Source: an uncultured Lachnospiraceae bacterium (GTDB lineage Bacteria; Bacillota; Clostridia; Lachnospirales; Lachnospiraceae). From it: a stretch of 64,000 bases of DNA. Location: NCBI GenBank assembly GCA_910578885.1, contig CAJTSH010000004.1, forward strand, positions 62,001 through 126,000, written 5' to 3'. The translations under genes were made by a program, and so were the position numbers. Each line of letters begins with the position of its first letter. Position 1 is the first letter of the stretch. Below the pieces are notes generated by a model. It did no database searches, was not told the origin of the DNA, and saw only the letters and a list, made by a program, of their open reading frames with translations. Shown here piece after piece: positions 41,321 through 49,958 of the stretch.

Positions 41321-43981
41321 GTGAAAAAGTATGGCGTAAATGATTTGAGAAGAATGTACCTCGAATTTTTCGAGAGCAAGGAGCATCTGGCAATGAAGAG
41401 CTTTTCGCTGGTGCCGCACAATGATAACAGCCTGCTGTTAATCAATGCGGGAATGGCGCCGTTAAAGCCTTATTTTACCGGACAGGAGATACCGCCGAGG
41501 AAGCGCGTGACGACCTGTCAGAAATGTATCCGCACCGGAGATATCGAAAATGTAGGTAAGACAGCGAGACATCTGACCTTTTTTGAGATGCTCGGAAACT
41601 TCTCTTTCGGGGATTATTTTAAGAAAGAGGCGATTGCCTGGTCGTGGGAGTTTTTGACAAAGGTACTGGAGCTTGATGCGGACAGGCTGTATCCGTCCAT
41701 TTACGGAGAGGATGAAGAAGCCTTTGAAATCTGGACAAAGGAAGTAGGAGTTCCGGCGGAAAAGATTACCCGCTTTTACCGCGATCCAGAAACCGGGGCG
41801 TGTGATAATTTCTGGGAGCACGGCGCAGGTCCTTGCGGTCCTTGTTCTGAAATCTATTACGACAGAGGGGATAAATTCGGCTGTGGCAGTCCCGATTGTA
41901 AGGTGGGCTGTGAGTGCGACCGGTTCATGGAGGTCTGGAACAACGTATTCACCCAGTTTAACGGGGACGGAAAGGGCGGTTATGAAGAGCTTGCGCAGAA
42001 AAATATTGATACCGGAATGGGCTTAGAGCGTCTTGCCGTTGTCATGCAGGATGTGGATTCCGTCTTTGATATTGATACAATGAAGGCAATCCGTGATAAG
42101 ATCTGTGAGCTGTCCGATAAGACCTATCAGCAGGATGCATTGGATGATATATCTATCCGGCTGATTACAGATCATATCCGTTCCGTAACCTTTATGGTAT
42201 CGGATGGCATTATGCCGAGTAACGAGGGAAGAGGCTATGTTCTCCGCCGTCTGATCCGCCGCGCCGCAAGACATGGGCGTCTGCTTGGAATTGACGGACT
42301 GTTTCTTGCGAAATTGAGTGAGACGGTCATCAATGAGAGTAAAGACGGATATCCGGAACTGGATGAAAAGCGGGAATTTATCTTCAAGGTATTGTCGCAG
42401 GAAGAAGAGAAGTTCAATAAGACCATCGACCAAGGGCTTGAAATTTTAGGTCAGATGCAGGAAAGAATGGAGCAGGAAAATGCAAAAGAGCTATCGGGCG
42501 CAGATGCATTTAAATTATACGATACCTACGGATTCCCTCTGGATCTTACACAGGAAATCTTAGAAGAGAAAGGCTTTACCATTGATGAGGCGGGCTTTGC
42601 CGCAGAGATGGAGGAGCAGAGAACCAAGGCGAGAAAAGCCAGAAAAGTTACGAATTATATGGGAGCGGATGTGACGGTATATGAGTCGATTGACCCAAGC
42701 ATTACCACGGAATTTGTAGGATATGACAATCTGACTTACAGCTCGAAGATTACCGTTATGACTACAGAGACGGAAATTACAGAGGCTCTTTCCGATGGAC
42801 AGGTTGGAACAATCTTTGTAGAGCAGACGCCTTTTTATGCAACGATGGGCGGACAGAATGCAGATACCGGTATCATTCGAAGTGCGGACGGGAGTTTTGA
42901 GTTCGCAGTAGAGGATACCGTTAAGATGTTGGGCGGCAAGGTCGGACATATCGGTAAGGCCTTAAAGGGAATGGTTAAGACAGGGGATGTGGTGGAGCTT
43001 GCAGTCGATACGGACAAGCGCGCCTTAATCGGCAAGAACCACAGTGCGACACATTTGCTGCAGAAGGCATTGCGTGAGGTCTTGGGAAGCCATGTTGAGC
43101 AGGCAGGTTCCGATGTGAATGCAGACAGGCTGAGATTTGATTTTTCTCATTTCTCTGCGATGACGCCGGAAGAAATCCAGAAGGTAGAAAATATTGTAAA
43201 TGAGAAAATTTCCGCAGCGATTGAGGTCATAACGGAAGAAATGTCCTTAGAAGAGGCAAAAAAGACCGGCGCTATGGCGCTCTTTGGAGAGAAGTACGGC
43301 GAGACGGTACGCGTCGTTAAGATGGGAGATTTCTCGGTTGAGTTATGCGGCGGTACACATGTAAAGAATACATCCGCTATTACGGCATTTAAGATTATTT
43401 CAGAGACCGGTGTGGCAGCAGGAGTCAGAAGAATCGAAGCGCTGACAAGTGATGCGGTATTTGCATATTACGACAAGATTGAGGCTGAAATCGAAGCGGC
43501 TGCAAAGGTAGTAAAGGCAACTCCTGCCAATCTGGTAGAGCGGCTGGAGCATCTGATGGCAGAGATGAAAGCATTGCAGAGCGAAAACGAATCCCTAAAG
43601 AGCAAAGCGGCAAAGGATGCGCTTGGAGACGTTATGGATCAGGTGGTGGAAGTGAAGGGCATGAAGCTCTTAGCGGCATCTGTAGATGGCGTGGATATGA
43701 ACGGACTGCGTGATCTTGGGGATCAGTTAAAGGAGAAGCTTGGAAGCGGCGTTGTAGTATTAGCTTCTGCCAATGACGGCAAGGTCAATCTGATTGCGAT
43801 GGCGACCGAAGACGCAATGGGAAAGGGCGCCCATGCAGGCAACTTAATCAAGGGAATTGCCGCAAAGGTCGGCGGCGGCGGCGGCGGACGTCCGAATATG
43901 GCGCAGGCGGGCGGTAAGAACCCTGCCGGGATTTCGGACGCCCTTGCAGAGGCAAAAACTGTATTGGAATCACAATTATAA
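41321..43981 (+). CDS. alaS: Alanine-tRNA ligase
   Basis: An 886-residue AlaRS, which charges tRNA-Ala and edits Ser/Gly mischarging. The class II catalytic domain covers about residues 1-240 (FEMLGNFSFGDYF; GMGLERL). A tRNA-recognition helical part follows (240-460). The editing domain has zinc-type motifs HSATHLL (about 574-580) and CGGTH (about 675-679), and the C-terminal DHHA1 oligomerisation domain ends in a glycine-rich GGGGGGRPNMAQAGG stretch. The GTG start has a TTGGAGGA site upstream. No T-box is seen in front of it. Length is typical. Confidence 0.98.
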   Translation: MKKYGVNDLRRMYLEFFESKEHLAMKSFSLVPHNDNSLLLINAGMAPLKPYFTGQEIPPRKRVTTCQKCIRTGDIENVGKTARHLTFFEMLGNFSFGDYFKKEAIAWSWEFLTKVLELDADRLYPSIYGEDEEAFEIWTKEVGVPAEKITRFYRDPETGACDNFWEHGAGPCGPCSEIYYDRGDKFGCGSPDCKVGCECDRFMEVWNNVFTQFNGDGKGGYEELAQKNIDTGMGLERLAVVMQDVDSVFDIDTMKAIRDKICELSDKTYQQDALDDISIRLITDHIRSVTFMVSDGIMPSNEGRGYVLRRLIRRAARHGRLLGIDGLFLAKLSETVINESKDGYPELDEKREFIFKVLSQEEEKFNKTIDQGLEILGQMQERMEQENAKELSGADAFKLYDTYGFPLDLTQEILEEKGFTIDEAGFAAEMEEQRTKARKARKVTNYMGADVTVYESIDPSITTEFVGYDNLTYSSKITVMTTETEITEALSDGQVGTIFVEQTPFYATMGGQNADTGIIRSADGSFEFAVEDTVKMLGGKVGHIGKALKGMVKTGDVVELAVDTDKRALIGKNHSATHLLQKALREVLGSHVEQAGSDVNADRLRFDFSHFSAMTPEEIQKVENIVNEKISAAIEVITEEMSLEEAKKTGAMALFGEKYGETVRVVKMGDFSVELCGGTHVKNTSAITAFKIISETGVAAGVRRIEALTSDAVFAYYDKIEAEIEAAAKVVKATPANLVERLEHLMAEMKALQSENESLKSKAAKDALGDVMDQVVEVKGMKLLAASVDGVDMNGLRDLGDQLKEKLGSGVVVLASANDGKVNLIAMATEDAMGKGAHAGNLIKGIAAKVGGGGGGRPNMAQAGGKNPAGISDALAEAKTVLESQL

Positions 43982-44057
43982 TTTCGGAGACGGATGCGAA
44001 AAGGCGGAGAAATATGCTTCATGCGAAGAGTGCAACACTCCGATGAATTAACTGCTT

Positions 44058-44103
44058 ACTGCGACTTAGGCTCGAAAGCTTTCCTGAGTGTCTTAGTCGC
44101 AGT
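44058..44103 (+). other. Structured element between alaS and rpsU
   Basis: A 9-bp perfect stem (ACTGCGACT at 44058-44066 with AGTCGCAGT at 44095-44103) encloses a smaller hairpin built on AGG...CCT. It has only a short T/A-rich tail. It may be a Rho-independent terminator of weak type after alaS, or a processing site. Confidence 0.5.
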
Positions 44104-44140
44104 TAACAAATTGATTTCCGTACAAATTTGATAAAAGCTA

Positions 44141-44168
44141 TTGACAAGAAGGATTTATTTGGTATACT
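44141..44168 (+). promoter_or_regulatory. Promoter for rpsU
   Basis: A perfect -35 TTGACA (44141-44146) and a -10 TATACT (44163-44168), spacer 16 bp, 78 bases upstream of the S21 start. TACTAT at 18-bp spacing is an alternative -10. Confidence 0.75.
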
Positions 44169-44246
44169 ATTCTATAGTGCAATAAAAATGACCCAAACAG
44201 TTGAATATGCACAATACGCAACTGGAGGGAGGTTAGGTGTGAGACT

Positions 44247-44423
44247 ATGTCAAATGTTATCGTGAAGGAAAATGAGACGTTAGATAGCGCTTTACGCAGA
44301 TTCAAGAGAAACTGCGCAAAAGCAGGTATCCAGCAGGAAATCCGAAAAAGAGAGCATTACGAAAAACCTAGTGTTAGACGTAAGAAAAAGTCGGAAGCTG
44401 CAAGAAAACGCAAGTACAATTAG
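44247..44423 (+). CDS. rpsU: 30S ribosomal protein S21
   Basis: A 58-residue S21, starting MSNVIVKENETLDSALRRFKR, with KREHYEKPSVRRKKK and a basic C-terminus. It sits near the 3' end of 16S rRNA and helps mRNA initiation. It is too short for many gene finders, but the match is unmistakable. It has its own promoter (44141-44168), a leader hairpin CAGTTG/CAACTG (44198-44224) and a terminator (44479-44525), so it is a single-gene unit. The GTGTGAG-like site just upstream of the ATG is not a classic one; the stronger GGAGGG is about 18 bases away. Confidence 0.96.
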   Translation: MSNVIVKENETLDSALRRFKRNCAKAGIQQEIRKREHYEKPSVRRKKKSEAARKRKYN

Positions 44424-44478
44424 TAAGTATAGAGAGCTGTCACGAAGTGGCAGCTTTCACTTTGTACAGTCATGGCAA

Positions 44479-44525
44479 AAGAAGCCATAAGCATGATTTA
44501 ATTATGCTTATGAGCTTCTTTTTTT
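44479..44525 (+). terminator. Intrinsic terminator after rpsU
   Basis: A long stem (44479-44494 with 44504-44520; one unpaired base) carrying AAGAAGC...GCTTCTT and ending in a T run at 44519-44525. It ends the rpsU transcript before spoIIIAA. Confidence 0.85.
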
Positions 44526-44527
44526 AT

Positions 44528-44557
44528 GCATAAAAGTGGACAGACACCCATATACAT
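44528..44557 (+). promoter_or_regulatory. Candidate sigma-E promoter for the spoIIIA operon
   Basis: GCATAAA (44528-44534), a 14-bp gap, then CATATACAT (44549-44557) resembles the sigma-E pattern (an ATA-centred -35 and a CATACANT-type -10). In Bacillus subtilis spoIIIA is sigma-E dependent in the mother cell. It lies 20 bases before the spoIIIAA start, within the terminator-to-gene gap. Confidence 0.5.
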
Positions 44558-44576
44558 GTCAATGTGAGGTGGTGAA

Positions 44577-45506
44577 ATGTTAGAAAGCGTGTTGCAGATA
44601 TTTCCGGTACATATCAGAGAGCAGACAAGGCAGGCGATAGAGCGCTTAAAGAAAATCGAAGAAATACGCATTCGGATTGGACAGCCTATAGAATTTCTGG
44701 GAGAAGAGAATGCATGGTATTTAGGCAGGGAGCAGGAGACTGCACTGACAAAGGAACGTGCATATGCCTATGTTATCGCAGAAGAGGACATGCAGGAGAT
44801 GGTGACGTTTTTGAGCAGATATTCCCTGTATGCGTTTTCGGAAGAAATACAAAATGGATATATTACCTTAGAAGGCGGACATCGGGTTGGTCTTGCCGGA
44901 CAGGTCAGGATGGAGCGCGCAGAAGTGGCGGAAATCAGCTATATCCGTTTTATGGATATCCGAATTGCAAGAGAGCATAAAGGATGCGCCTTGGGGCTGG
45001 TATCCTGTCTGAAGCGGGAAGGCGGTATTTATAATACGCTTTTGGTGTCTGCGCCGGGAATTGGAAAAAGTACTTATCTGAGAGATTGCATACGTCTGAT
45101 TTCCGATGGCGGGCTGCGGGTGAGCCTGATTGATGAGCGTTCGGAAATTGCCGCCTGTCATATGGGGAGTCCGCAGAATGACGTGGGGGTTCGGACGGAT
45201 GTGCTGGATCGCTGCAGCAAGCCGGCGGGAATGCGTATGATGCTGCGCGCCATGTCGCCTCAGGTTCTTGCAGTAGATGAGTTGGGCAGTGAGGCGGATT
45301 TTGAAGCGGTGAAACAGGCGCTGAACTGCGGATGCAAGATACTTGGAACGATTCATGCCGGAAATCTGGAGGAACTGTCACGGAAGGAGAGCCTGCGGGC
45401 GTGGGTGGACGGCGGCGTTTTTGAGCGGTACGTCCTTTTAGAAAAGGATGGGCAGGGAGTGCGGAGCTTTACCGTTTATAACGGAGAACTGGAGCGGATA
45501 TGTTAA
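44577..45506 (+). CDS. spoIIIAA: Stage III sporulation protein AA (ATPase)
   Basis: A 309-residue secretion-type ATPase (related to GspE/VirB11). Walker A is APGIGKSTYLRDC (about residues 158-170), and the Walker B-like VLAVDELGSEADFEA lies at about 231-245. In the mother cell it powers the SpoIIIA-SpoIIQ channel that feeds the engulfed forespore. It is the first of eight genes in order A to H, and overlaps spoIIIAB by 7 bases. A GAGGTGG site precedes the ATG. Confidence 0.97.
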   Translation: MLESVLQIFPVHIREQTRQAIERLKKIEEIRIRIGQPIEFLGEENAWYLGREQETALTKERAYAYVIAEEDMQEMVTFLSRYSLYAFSEEIQNGYITLEGGHRVGLAGQVRMERAEVAEISYIRFMDIRIAREHKGCALGLVSCLKREGGIYNTLLVSAPGIGKSTYLRDCIRLISDGGLRVSLIDERSEIAACHMGSPQNDVGVRTDVLDRCSKPAGMRMMLRAMSPQVLAVDELGSEADFEAVKQALNCGCKILGTIHAGNLEELSRKESLRAWVDGGVFERYVLLEKDGQGVRSFTVYNGELERIC

Positions 45507-46018
45507 AAATAGTGGGGGCATTTCTGGTGTTTGCCGGAGCGCTTGGGATTGGAAACAGTATCAGTAAAAGACTGAAGCAGCATTACCATCAGCTAATTGC
45601 GCTCAAAGAGCTTTTGCTGCTTATGGGGAATGAGATGCGTTATTTGAAAACGCCTTTGCCGCAGGCGCTTAAACGGATAGCAGGACAATGCGAAGCGCCG
45701 TTTGGCGAGGTGCTGATACAGACGGCAGATGAGCTTTTGAAATATCTGGAAGCGAGCCCGGGAAAGGTCTGGAAAAAGGTATTGCAGAGCAACCGCTCCG
45801 ATTACCTGCTATCGGAGGAGGAATACCAGATTTTTATAGAGGCCGGAAACATTTTAGAGCAGTCCAACACCTATATGCAAAAAGAGGAAGTTGCGTTGTT
45901 TACGGAGCAGGTGCAATTTAAGTTGGTACATGCGCAGGAAGAATTGAGGACAAAACAGCGCATCAGCAGATATCTGTGTGGGGCAGGCGGGCTCTTTCTG
46001 ATCCTGCTCCTGCTGTAA
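45500..46018 (+). CDS. spoIIIAB: Stage III sporulation protein AB
   Basis: A 172-residue GspF-like protein. The N-terminal hydrophobic segment MLKIVGAFLVFAGALGIG and the C-terminal segment with LILLLL frame a helical domain. It is a channel-base partner of SpoIIIAA in the mother-cell membrane. It starts inside the end of spoIIIAA, so translation is coupled. The downstream 111 bases before spoIIIAC contain no other gene. Confidence 0.94.
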   Translation: MLKIVGAFLVFAGALGIGNSISKRLKQHYHQLIALKELLLLMGNEMRYLKTPLPQALKRIAGQCEAPFGEVLIQTADELLKYLEASPGKVWKKVLQSNRSDYLLSEEEYQIFIEAGNILEQSNTYMQKEEVALFTEQVQFKLVHAQEELRTKQRISRYLCGAGGLFLILLLL

Positions 46019-46129
46019 AGGAGGCGGGACGGGTGAGCTTGTTGCCGGAACGGCCGAAGGGAGCGAACAGTAATGTGAAAGCCCACAAAGGTATGTGCGG
46101 AATATGCCAAAATGGAGGAAGCGGAAATC

Positions 46130-46324
46130 ATGAGCGTAAACTTAATTTTCAAAATAGCGGCGGTAGGAATATTAGTTACTGTCATCAGTCAGGTATTAAA
46201 ACACAGCGGAAGAGAAGAGCATGCATTTCTGACAAGCCTTGCGGGACTTCTCATCGTTTTATTCTGGATCGTGCCGTATATCTATGAGCTGTTCCAGACG
46301 ATGAAGGATTTGTTTGCACTGTAA
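46130..46324 (+). CDS. spoIIIAC: Stage III sporulation protein AC
   Basis: A 64-residue membrane protein with two hydrophobic segments (about residues 4-22 and 36-55). Length and the pattern VNLIFKIAAVGILV...SGREEHAFLTSLAG match SpoIIIAC. It probably forms a membrane ring component with SpoIIIAD. The ATG at 46130 has GGAGGAAG upstream; the frame opens 6 codons earlier. spoIIIAD follows 12 bases after the stop. Confidence 0.93.
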   Translation: MSVNLIFKIAAVGILVTVISQVLKHSGREEHAFLTSLAGLLIVLFWIVPYIYELFQTMKDLFAL

Positions 46325-46336
46325 AGGAGTGGGCGG

Positions 46337-46720
46337 ATGGATATTATCAAAATTGCTTTAATGGGGATTGCAGGGGTGTTTCTTGCGATTATGGTCCGTT
46401 CCTATAAATCGGAATACAGCCTGTTTATCAGTATGGCGGTCTGCACCTGCATCTTTATCTATCTTGTGTCGAAGCTGGAACTGATACTTTCCTATGTAGA
46501 TTCGATTCAGTCTTTGGTTGTGGTGGACAACCGGTATGTAAAGACTGTCATAAAAATGATTGGGATTACCTATATTGCAGAATTCTCGGTGGATATGTGC
46601 AAGGATGCGGGATATCAGGCAATTGCAGGGCAGATTGAAATGTTTGCAAAAATGTCCATATTGTTGATCAGTATGCCGGTGCTGATGTCATTTGTAGAAA
46701 CGATAGGAGAATTTTTATGA
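46337..46720 (+). CDS. spoIIIAD: Stage III sporulation protein AD
   Basis: A 127-residue protein with four predicted hydrophobic segments, beginning MDIIKIALMGIAGVFLAIMVRSYKSEYS, the SpoIIIAC/AD type. It has the YIAEFSVDMCKDAGYQAIAGQIE block (about residues 77-99) conserved in the family. It is a membrane part of the mother-cell SpoIIIA complex. The site AAAGGAGTGG precedes the ATG, and spoIIIAE starts before its stop (4-base overlap). Confidence 0.94.
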   Translation: MDIIKIALMGIAGVFLAIMVRSYKSEYSLFISMAVCTCIFIYLVSKLELILSYVDSIQSLVVVDNRYVKTVIKMIGITYIAEFSVDMCKDAGYQAIAGQIEMFAKMSILLISMPVLMSFVETIGEFL

Positions 46721-47892
46721 GGGAGAAAGAAAGGAGAAAGAAGATATGGCAGATAGTTTTTGCCGGAATATGTCTGTGGCTGCTGTGCAGTGCGCAGGTA
46801 GTGACGGCAAAGGAAATAGAAGAGGACATTCAGATTACGGATGAGCTGCTTGACAGGCTGGACATGAAGGAAATAGAGGATTATCTCAAGGAAAATGAGG
46901 AAACGGAAGATATCAGTTTTCTGGATTTGGTAACGGGGTTTATCCGCGGAAATGACGGGGCAAACTTAAGGGAAGCGGGAAACTATCTCTCAAAGCTGTT
47001 ATTCTCCGAATTCAGGGAAAACAGGCAGTTGTTAGTCATTATTGTTGCGATGGCGGCAAGCTTTGCATTGCTGAAAAATTTCTCGACAATATTTAAAAAC
47101 TCCTATATATCGGATCTGTGTTTTGTACTGGTATATATCGAGCTTATGATACTTTTGATGAAGTCCTTTTTGATTATGCATGAATTGCTGCAGTCCACGT
47201 TGGGAAAAATCGTAGATTTTATGAAAATGCTGCTGCCGGTATTTGCGATGTCAATGGTGTTTTCTAATGGGACAAACAGCGCGGCGGGTTTTTATGAGAT
47301 GACATTTCTCGTAGTCTTTCTGGTGCAGTGGGTTCTGCTATACCTTCTGGCGCCGTTGGTACAGATTTTTGTGGTGATGCAGTTTTTGAACTATATTCTG
47401 GAGGGAGAGAAATTCTCAAGGATGTGTGAACTGCTGGAGGATGGCATCCGCTGGGGAATGAAAATCGTGGTAACGCTTGTTATGGGCTTAAATGTCGTAC
47501 AGGGACTGATTTATCCTGCCATTGACAGGCTGAAAACAAGTTCATGGACCAAAGCAATCGGCATGATACCAGGAATCGGAAATTCCGCCAATGCCATAGG
47601 GGAAATGCTGATCGGTACGGGAATGGTGATAAAAAACAGTGTCGGAGTCGCCGCAATGCTTGTATTGGTAATTCTGGTGGCAGTTCCGTTAGTAAAGATA
47701 TTTGTCATGTCCTTTTTGTATAAGATTGCATCAGCCGTTTTAGAGCCTATTACCGATAAACGGATTGCCGGGAGCATAAACGGCGTATTTAAAGGCAGTG
47801 TTCTGGCGGGGAAATTGATGCTGACATCTTTGTTTTTGTTTTTTGTGACAATCGCAATGATAACTGCAGCGACCAGTTATGCAGTGGGATAG
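46717..47892 (+). CDS. spoIIIAE: Stage III sporulation protein AE
   Basis: A 391-residue polytopic membrane protein. A signal-peptide-like N-terminus (about residues 8-28, IWQIVFAGICLWLLCSAQVVTA) is followed by a charged extracytoplasmic stretch and about six or seven hydrophobic segments from about residue 100. It is the largest membrane component of the channel. It overlaps spoIIIAD by 4 bases and is followed by spoIIIAF 8 bases after the stop. Conserved block: MIPGIGNSANAIGEMLIGTG (about 284-303). Confidence 0.96.
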   Translation: MREKERRKKIWQIVFAGICLWLLCSAQVVTAKEIEEDIQITDELLDRLDMKEIEDYLKENEETEDISFLDLVTGFIRGNDGANLREAGNYLSKLLFSEFRENRQLLVIIVAMAASFALLKNFSTIFKNSYISDLCFVLVYIELMILLMKSFLIMHELLQSTLGKIVDFMKMLLPVFAMSMVFSNGTNSAAGFYEMTFLVVFLVQWVLLYLLAPLVQIFVVMQFLNYILEGEKFSRMCELLEDGIRWGMKIVVTLVMGLNVVQGLIYPAIDRLKTSSWTKAIGMIPGIGNSANAIGEMLIGTGMVIKNSVGVAAMLVLVILVAVPLVKIFVMSFLYKIASAVLEPITDKRIAGSINGVFKGSVLAGKLMLTSLFLFFVTIAMITAATSYAVG

Positions 47893-47899
47893 GAGGAAT

Positions 47900-48481
47900 A
47901 TGGAAGCAATCTTGGAATGGATGAAGGGAATCGTGATTCTCTTTGTCGTATTATCGGCGCTGATGTATCTGGTGCCAAAAGCGCAATATAAGAAATATAT
48001 ACAGTTTTTTATGGAGATGGTGCTTGTAATTGCCGTTATTTCCCCTATCTCCAAAGTGATTTATGCCAGCGAGGATTTTGAAGAGAAAATCCGTTATTCA
48101 CAGTTCTGGCAGGAAATGGAAAATGTACAAATGGATGTGGAGAAAATGGATTTTATTCAAAGCGACTACCACAGGGCAGAGTACGAAACGGCAATCGAGG
48201 AAGATATCCGGCTGATGGCGGAAGGAAAAGAATATGAAATAGACCAGATTGACGCCGCATTGTCTGATAAGTATGAGTTAGAGAGTGTAACAATGGTTGT
48301 AAAGAGGGCGAAAGAGGAGAGCGGTTGGGAGGTGGAGGATATATCCGTTGATACGATTGGCGGTGAAGAAAGCCTTGCGGAGAAAGCCATTTTGGAGCAG
48401 GGTCTGTCAGAGCTGAGAAAAGAAATCAGGTCCTTTTATCAGTTGGAGGAGGAGCAGATTGTAATTCGTCTGGAGGAATAG
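47900..48481 (+). CDS. spoIIIAF: Stage III sporulation protein AF
   Basis: A 193-residue protein with two N-terminal hydrophobic segments (about residues 7-26 and 37-55), then a soluble domain related to ring-building motifs of secretion systems. Start MEAILEWMKGIVILFVV; ATG 47900 has a TAGGAGG site. spoIIIAG begins on the base after its stop codon, indicating tight coupling. Part of the mother-cell SpoIIIA complex. Confidence 0.94.
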   Translation: MEAILEWMKGIVILFVVLSALMYLVPKAQYKKYIQFFMEMVLVIAVISPISKVIYASEDFEEKIRYSQFWQEMENVQMDVEKMDFIQSDYHRAEYETAIEEDIRLMAEGKEYEIDQIDAALSDKYELESVTMVVKRAKEESGWEVEDISVDTIGGEESLAEKAILEQGLSELRKEIRSFYQLEEEQIVIRLEE

Positions 48482-49093
48482 ATGATGGAGCTAAAGAAGC
48501 TGTTTGAGGCAATCACGAAAAAGAAGGAAGATGGAAAGCCGGAAAAGGGAATGGATAAAACGGGATGGATTCTGTTGGTTTTACTGGGGCTTTTGTTTCT
48601 GGTAATTGCAATGCCCACAGACGGCGGCAAAAAGACGGAGGATAAAACGGCAAACGTACAGGAAGATTTGGAGACCGGAACATCCCGGCAGAGCATAACG
48701 GATAAAAATCAGTTGGAGGAACGTCTGGAGCTGGCGCTCTCCAATATAGAAGGGGTCGGAAAGGTGAGGGTAATGATTACCTATAAGGACAACGGGACAC
48801 AGGTGGTAGAAAAGGATGGAAACAGCAGCAGCAGCAGTACAACAGAAGAGGATTCGTCAGGAGGCACCAGAAAGGTGACGGAGTCGGAAAGAAACGAAAC
48901 AACGGTATATAACAGTACCGGAGGGGATGGAGAACCCTTTATTGCGAAAGAGCTGACACCGGCGATAGAGGGAATTCTTGTAGTTGCGGAAGGTGGAAAT
49001 AAAACGTCCGTAAAACAAAATATTTCGAATGCAGTTTTAGCATTATTTCCGGTGGAGGCACATAAAATAGTCGTAGTAAAGATGAACGATTAG
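48482..49093 (+). CDS. spoIIIAG: Stage III sporulation protein AG
   Basis: A 203-residue protein with one membrane segment (about residues 28-45, GWILLVLLGLLFLVIAM). The large extracytoplasmic domain contains the ring-building motif region and a Ser-rich loop. In B. subtilis SpoIIIAG forms a large ring in the intermembrane space. It starts at ATG 48482 or the adjacent ATG 48485, with GGAGGA upstream. spoIIIAH follows after 11 bases. Confidence 0.95.
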   Translation: MMELKKLFEAITKKKEDGKPEKGMDKTGWILLVLLGLLFLVIAMPTDGGKKTEDKTANVQEDLETGTSRQSITDKNQLEERLELALSNIEGVGKVRVMITYKDNGTQVVEKDGNSSSSSTTEEDSSGGTRKVTESERNETTVYNSTGGDGEPFIAKELTPAIEGILVVAEGGNKTSVKQNISNAVLALFPVEAHKIVVVKMND

Positions 49094-49104
49094 GAGGGGC
49101 GGAT

Positions 49105-49833
49105 TTGAAGAAAATATTCAAAAAAAATCAAATCATAATCACTGCGCTGGCATTGATGATTGCCGTTGCAGGGTACTTGAGCTTTACAAATGGGAACTTA
49201 GAAGACACAAAAGTTGCAAAAGAAGCAAATGCTGATGTAGCAGATACATATGACTATGAGATTTCTGATGAAGATACGCTGCTGGAAGGAGAAATTTTTA
49301 CAGATACAGAAGACAATAGTGTACAAACAGGGGCAATGGGAAGTACAGAGACATCCGGAGAAGTTGGGATGGAGATGGCGGATGCATCAATAGATGCAAC
49401 GGAAACGGGAGCAGACGGTGAAGTGGACAGCAATCCGGGAGAAGCAGTGCTTACTAGTAATACGATGGAGAATATGGATTTTGCAGCGGAGATGAAACTG
49501 AACCGGGAGCAGGTTCGGGCGAAAAACAAAGAATCTTTGCTGGAAATCGTGAACAATACCAATATTGATGAGGCGGCAAAGCAGGAAGCGGTCAATCAGA
49601 TGATTGCAATGACGAATATTGCAGAGAGGGAAACGGCGGCAGAGATGCTCTTAGAGGCAAAAGGATTTACAGATGTTGTAGTCAGCATTACCGATAATAC
49701 CGCGGATGTTGTCTTAAATATGGGCGAGGTGACGGATGCGAAACGTGCGCAGATAGAGGATATTGTGAAACGTAAGACAAATATTTCAGCAGAAAACATT
49801 ATTATTACGCCGATTTCGACGACGGCTCAGTAG
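49105..49833 (+). CDS. spoIIIAH: Stage III sporulation protein AH
   Basis: A 242-residue protein with one N-terminal membrane segment (about residues 9-26, IIITALALMIAVAGYLSF). A long acidic, low-complexity linker (about 35-130) precedes a C-terminal ring-building domain (about 140-240), which in B. subtilis pairs with the forespore protein SpoIIQ. SpoIIQ or its LytM replacement is not in this window. The TTG start has AGGAGGGG upstream. It is the last gene of the operon; a terminator follows at 49845-49891. Confidence 0.93.
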   Translation: MKKIFKKNQIIITALALMIAVAGYLSFTNGNLEDTKVAKEANADVADTYDYEISDEDTLLEGEIFTDTEDNSVQTGAMGSTETSGEVGMEMADASIDATETGADGEVDSNPGEAVLTSNTMENMDFAAEMKLNREQVRAKNKESLLEIVNNTNIDEAAKQEAVNQMIAMTNIAERETAAEMLLEAKGFTDVVVSITDNTADVVLNMGEVTDAKRAQIEDIVKRKTNISAENIIITPISTTAQ

Positions 49834-49844
49834 ATAGCAGAAAA

Positions 49845-49891
49845 GACTCTTGAGCGCGCATGTGTAAATGCGAAAGTTCAAGAGCCTTTTT
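49845..49891 (+). terminator. Intrinsic terminator after spoIIIAH
   Basis: A long imperfect stem (49845-49861 with 49868-49886, outer arms GACTCTTGA and TCAAGAGCC) and a T run at 49887-49891. It ends the spoIIIA operon before deoB. Confidence 0.8.
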
Positions 49892-49958
49892 CTTGCGTAA
49901 ACAAAGAAAAGCGGATATAATAGAATTGTTTTTGGCAGAACTGCAAAAGGAGGAGCGT

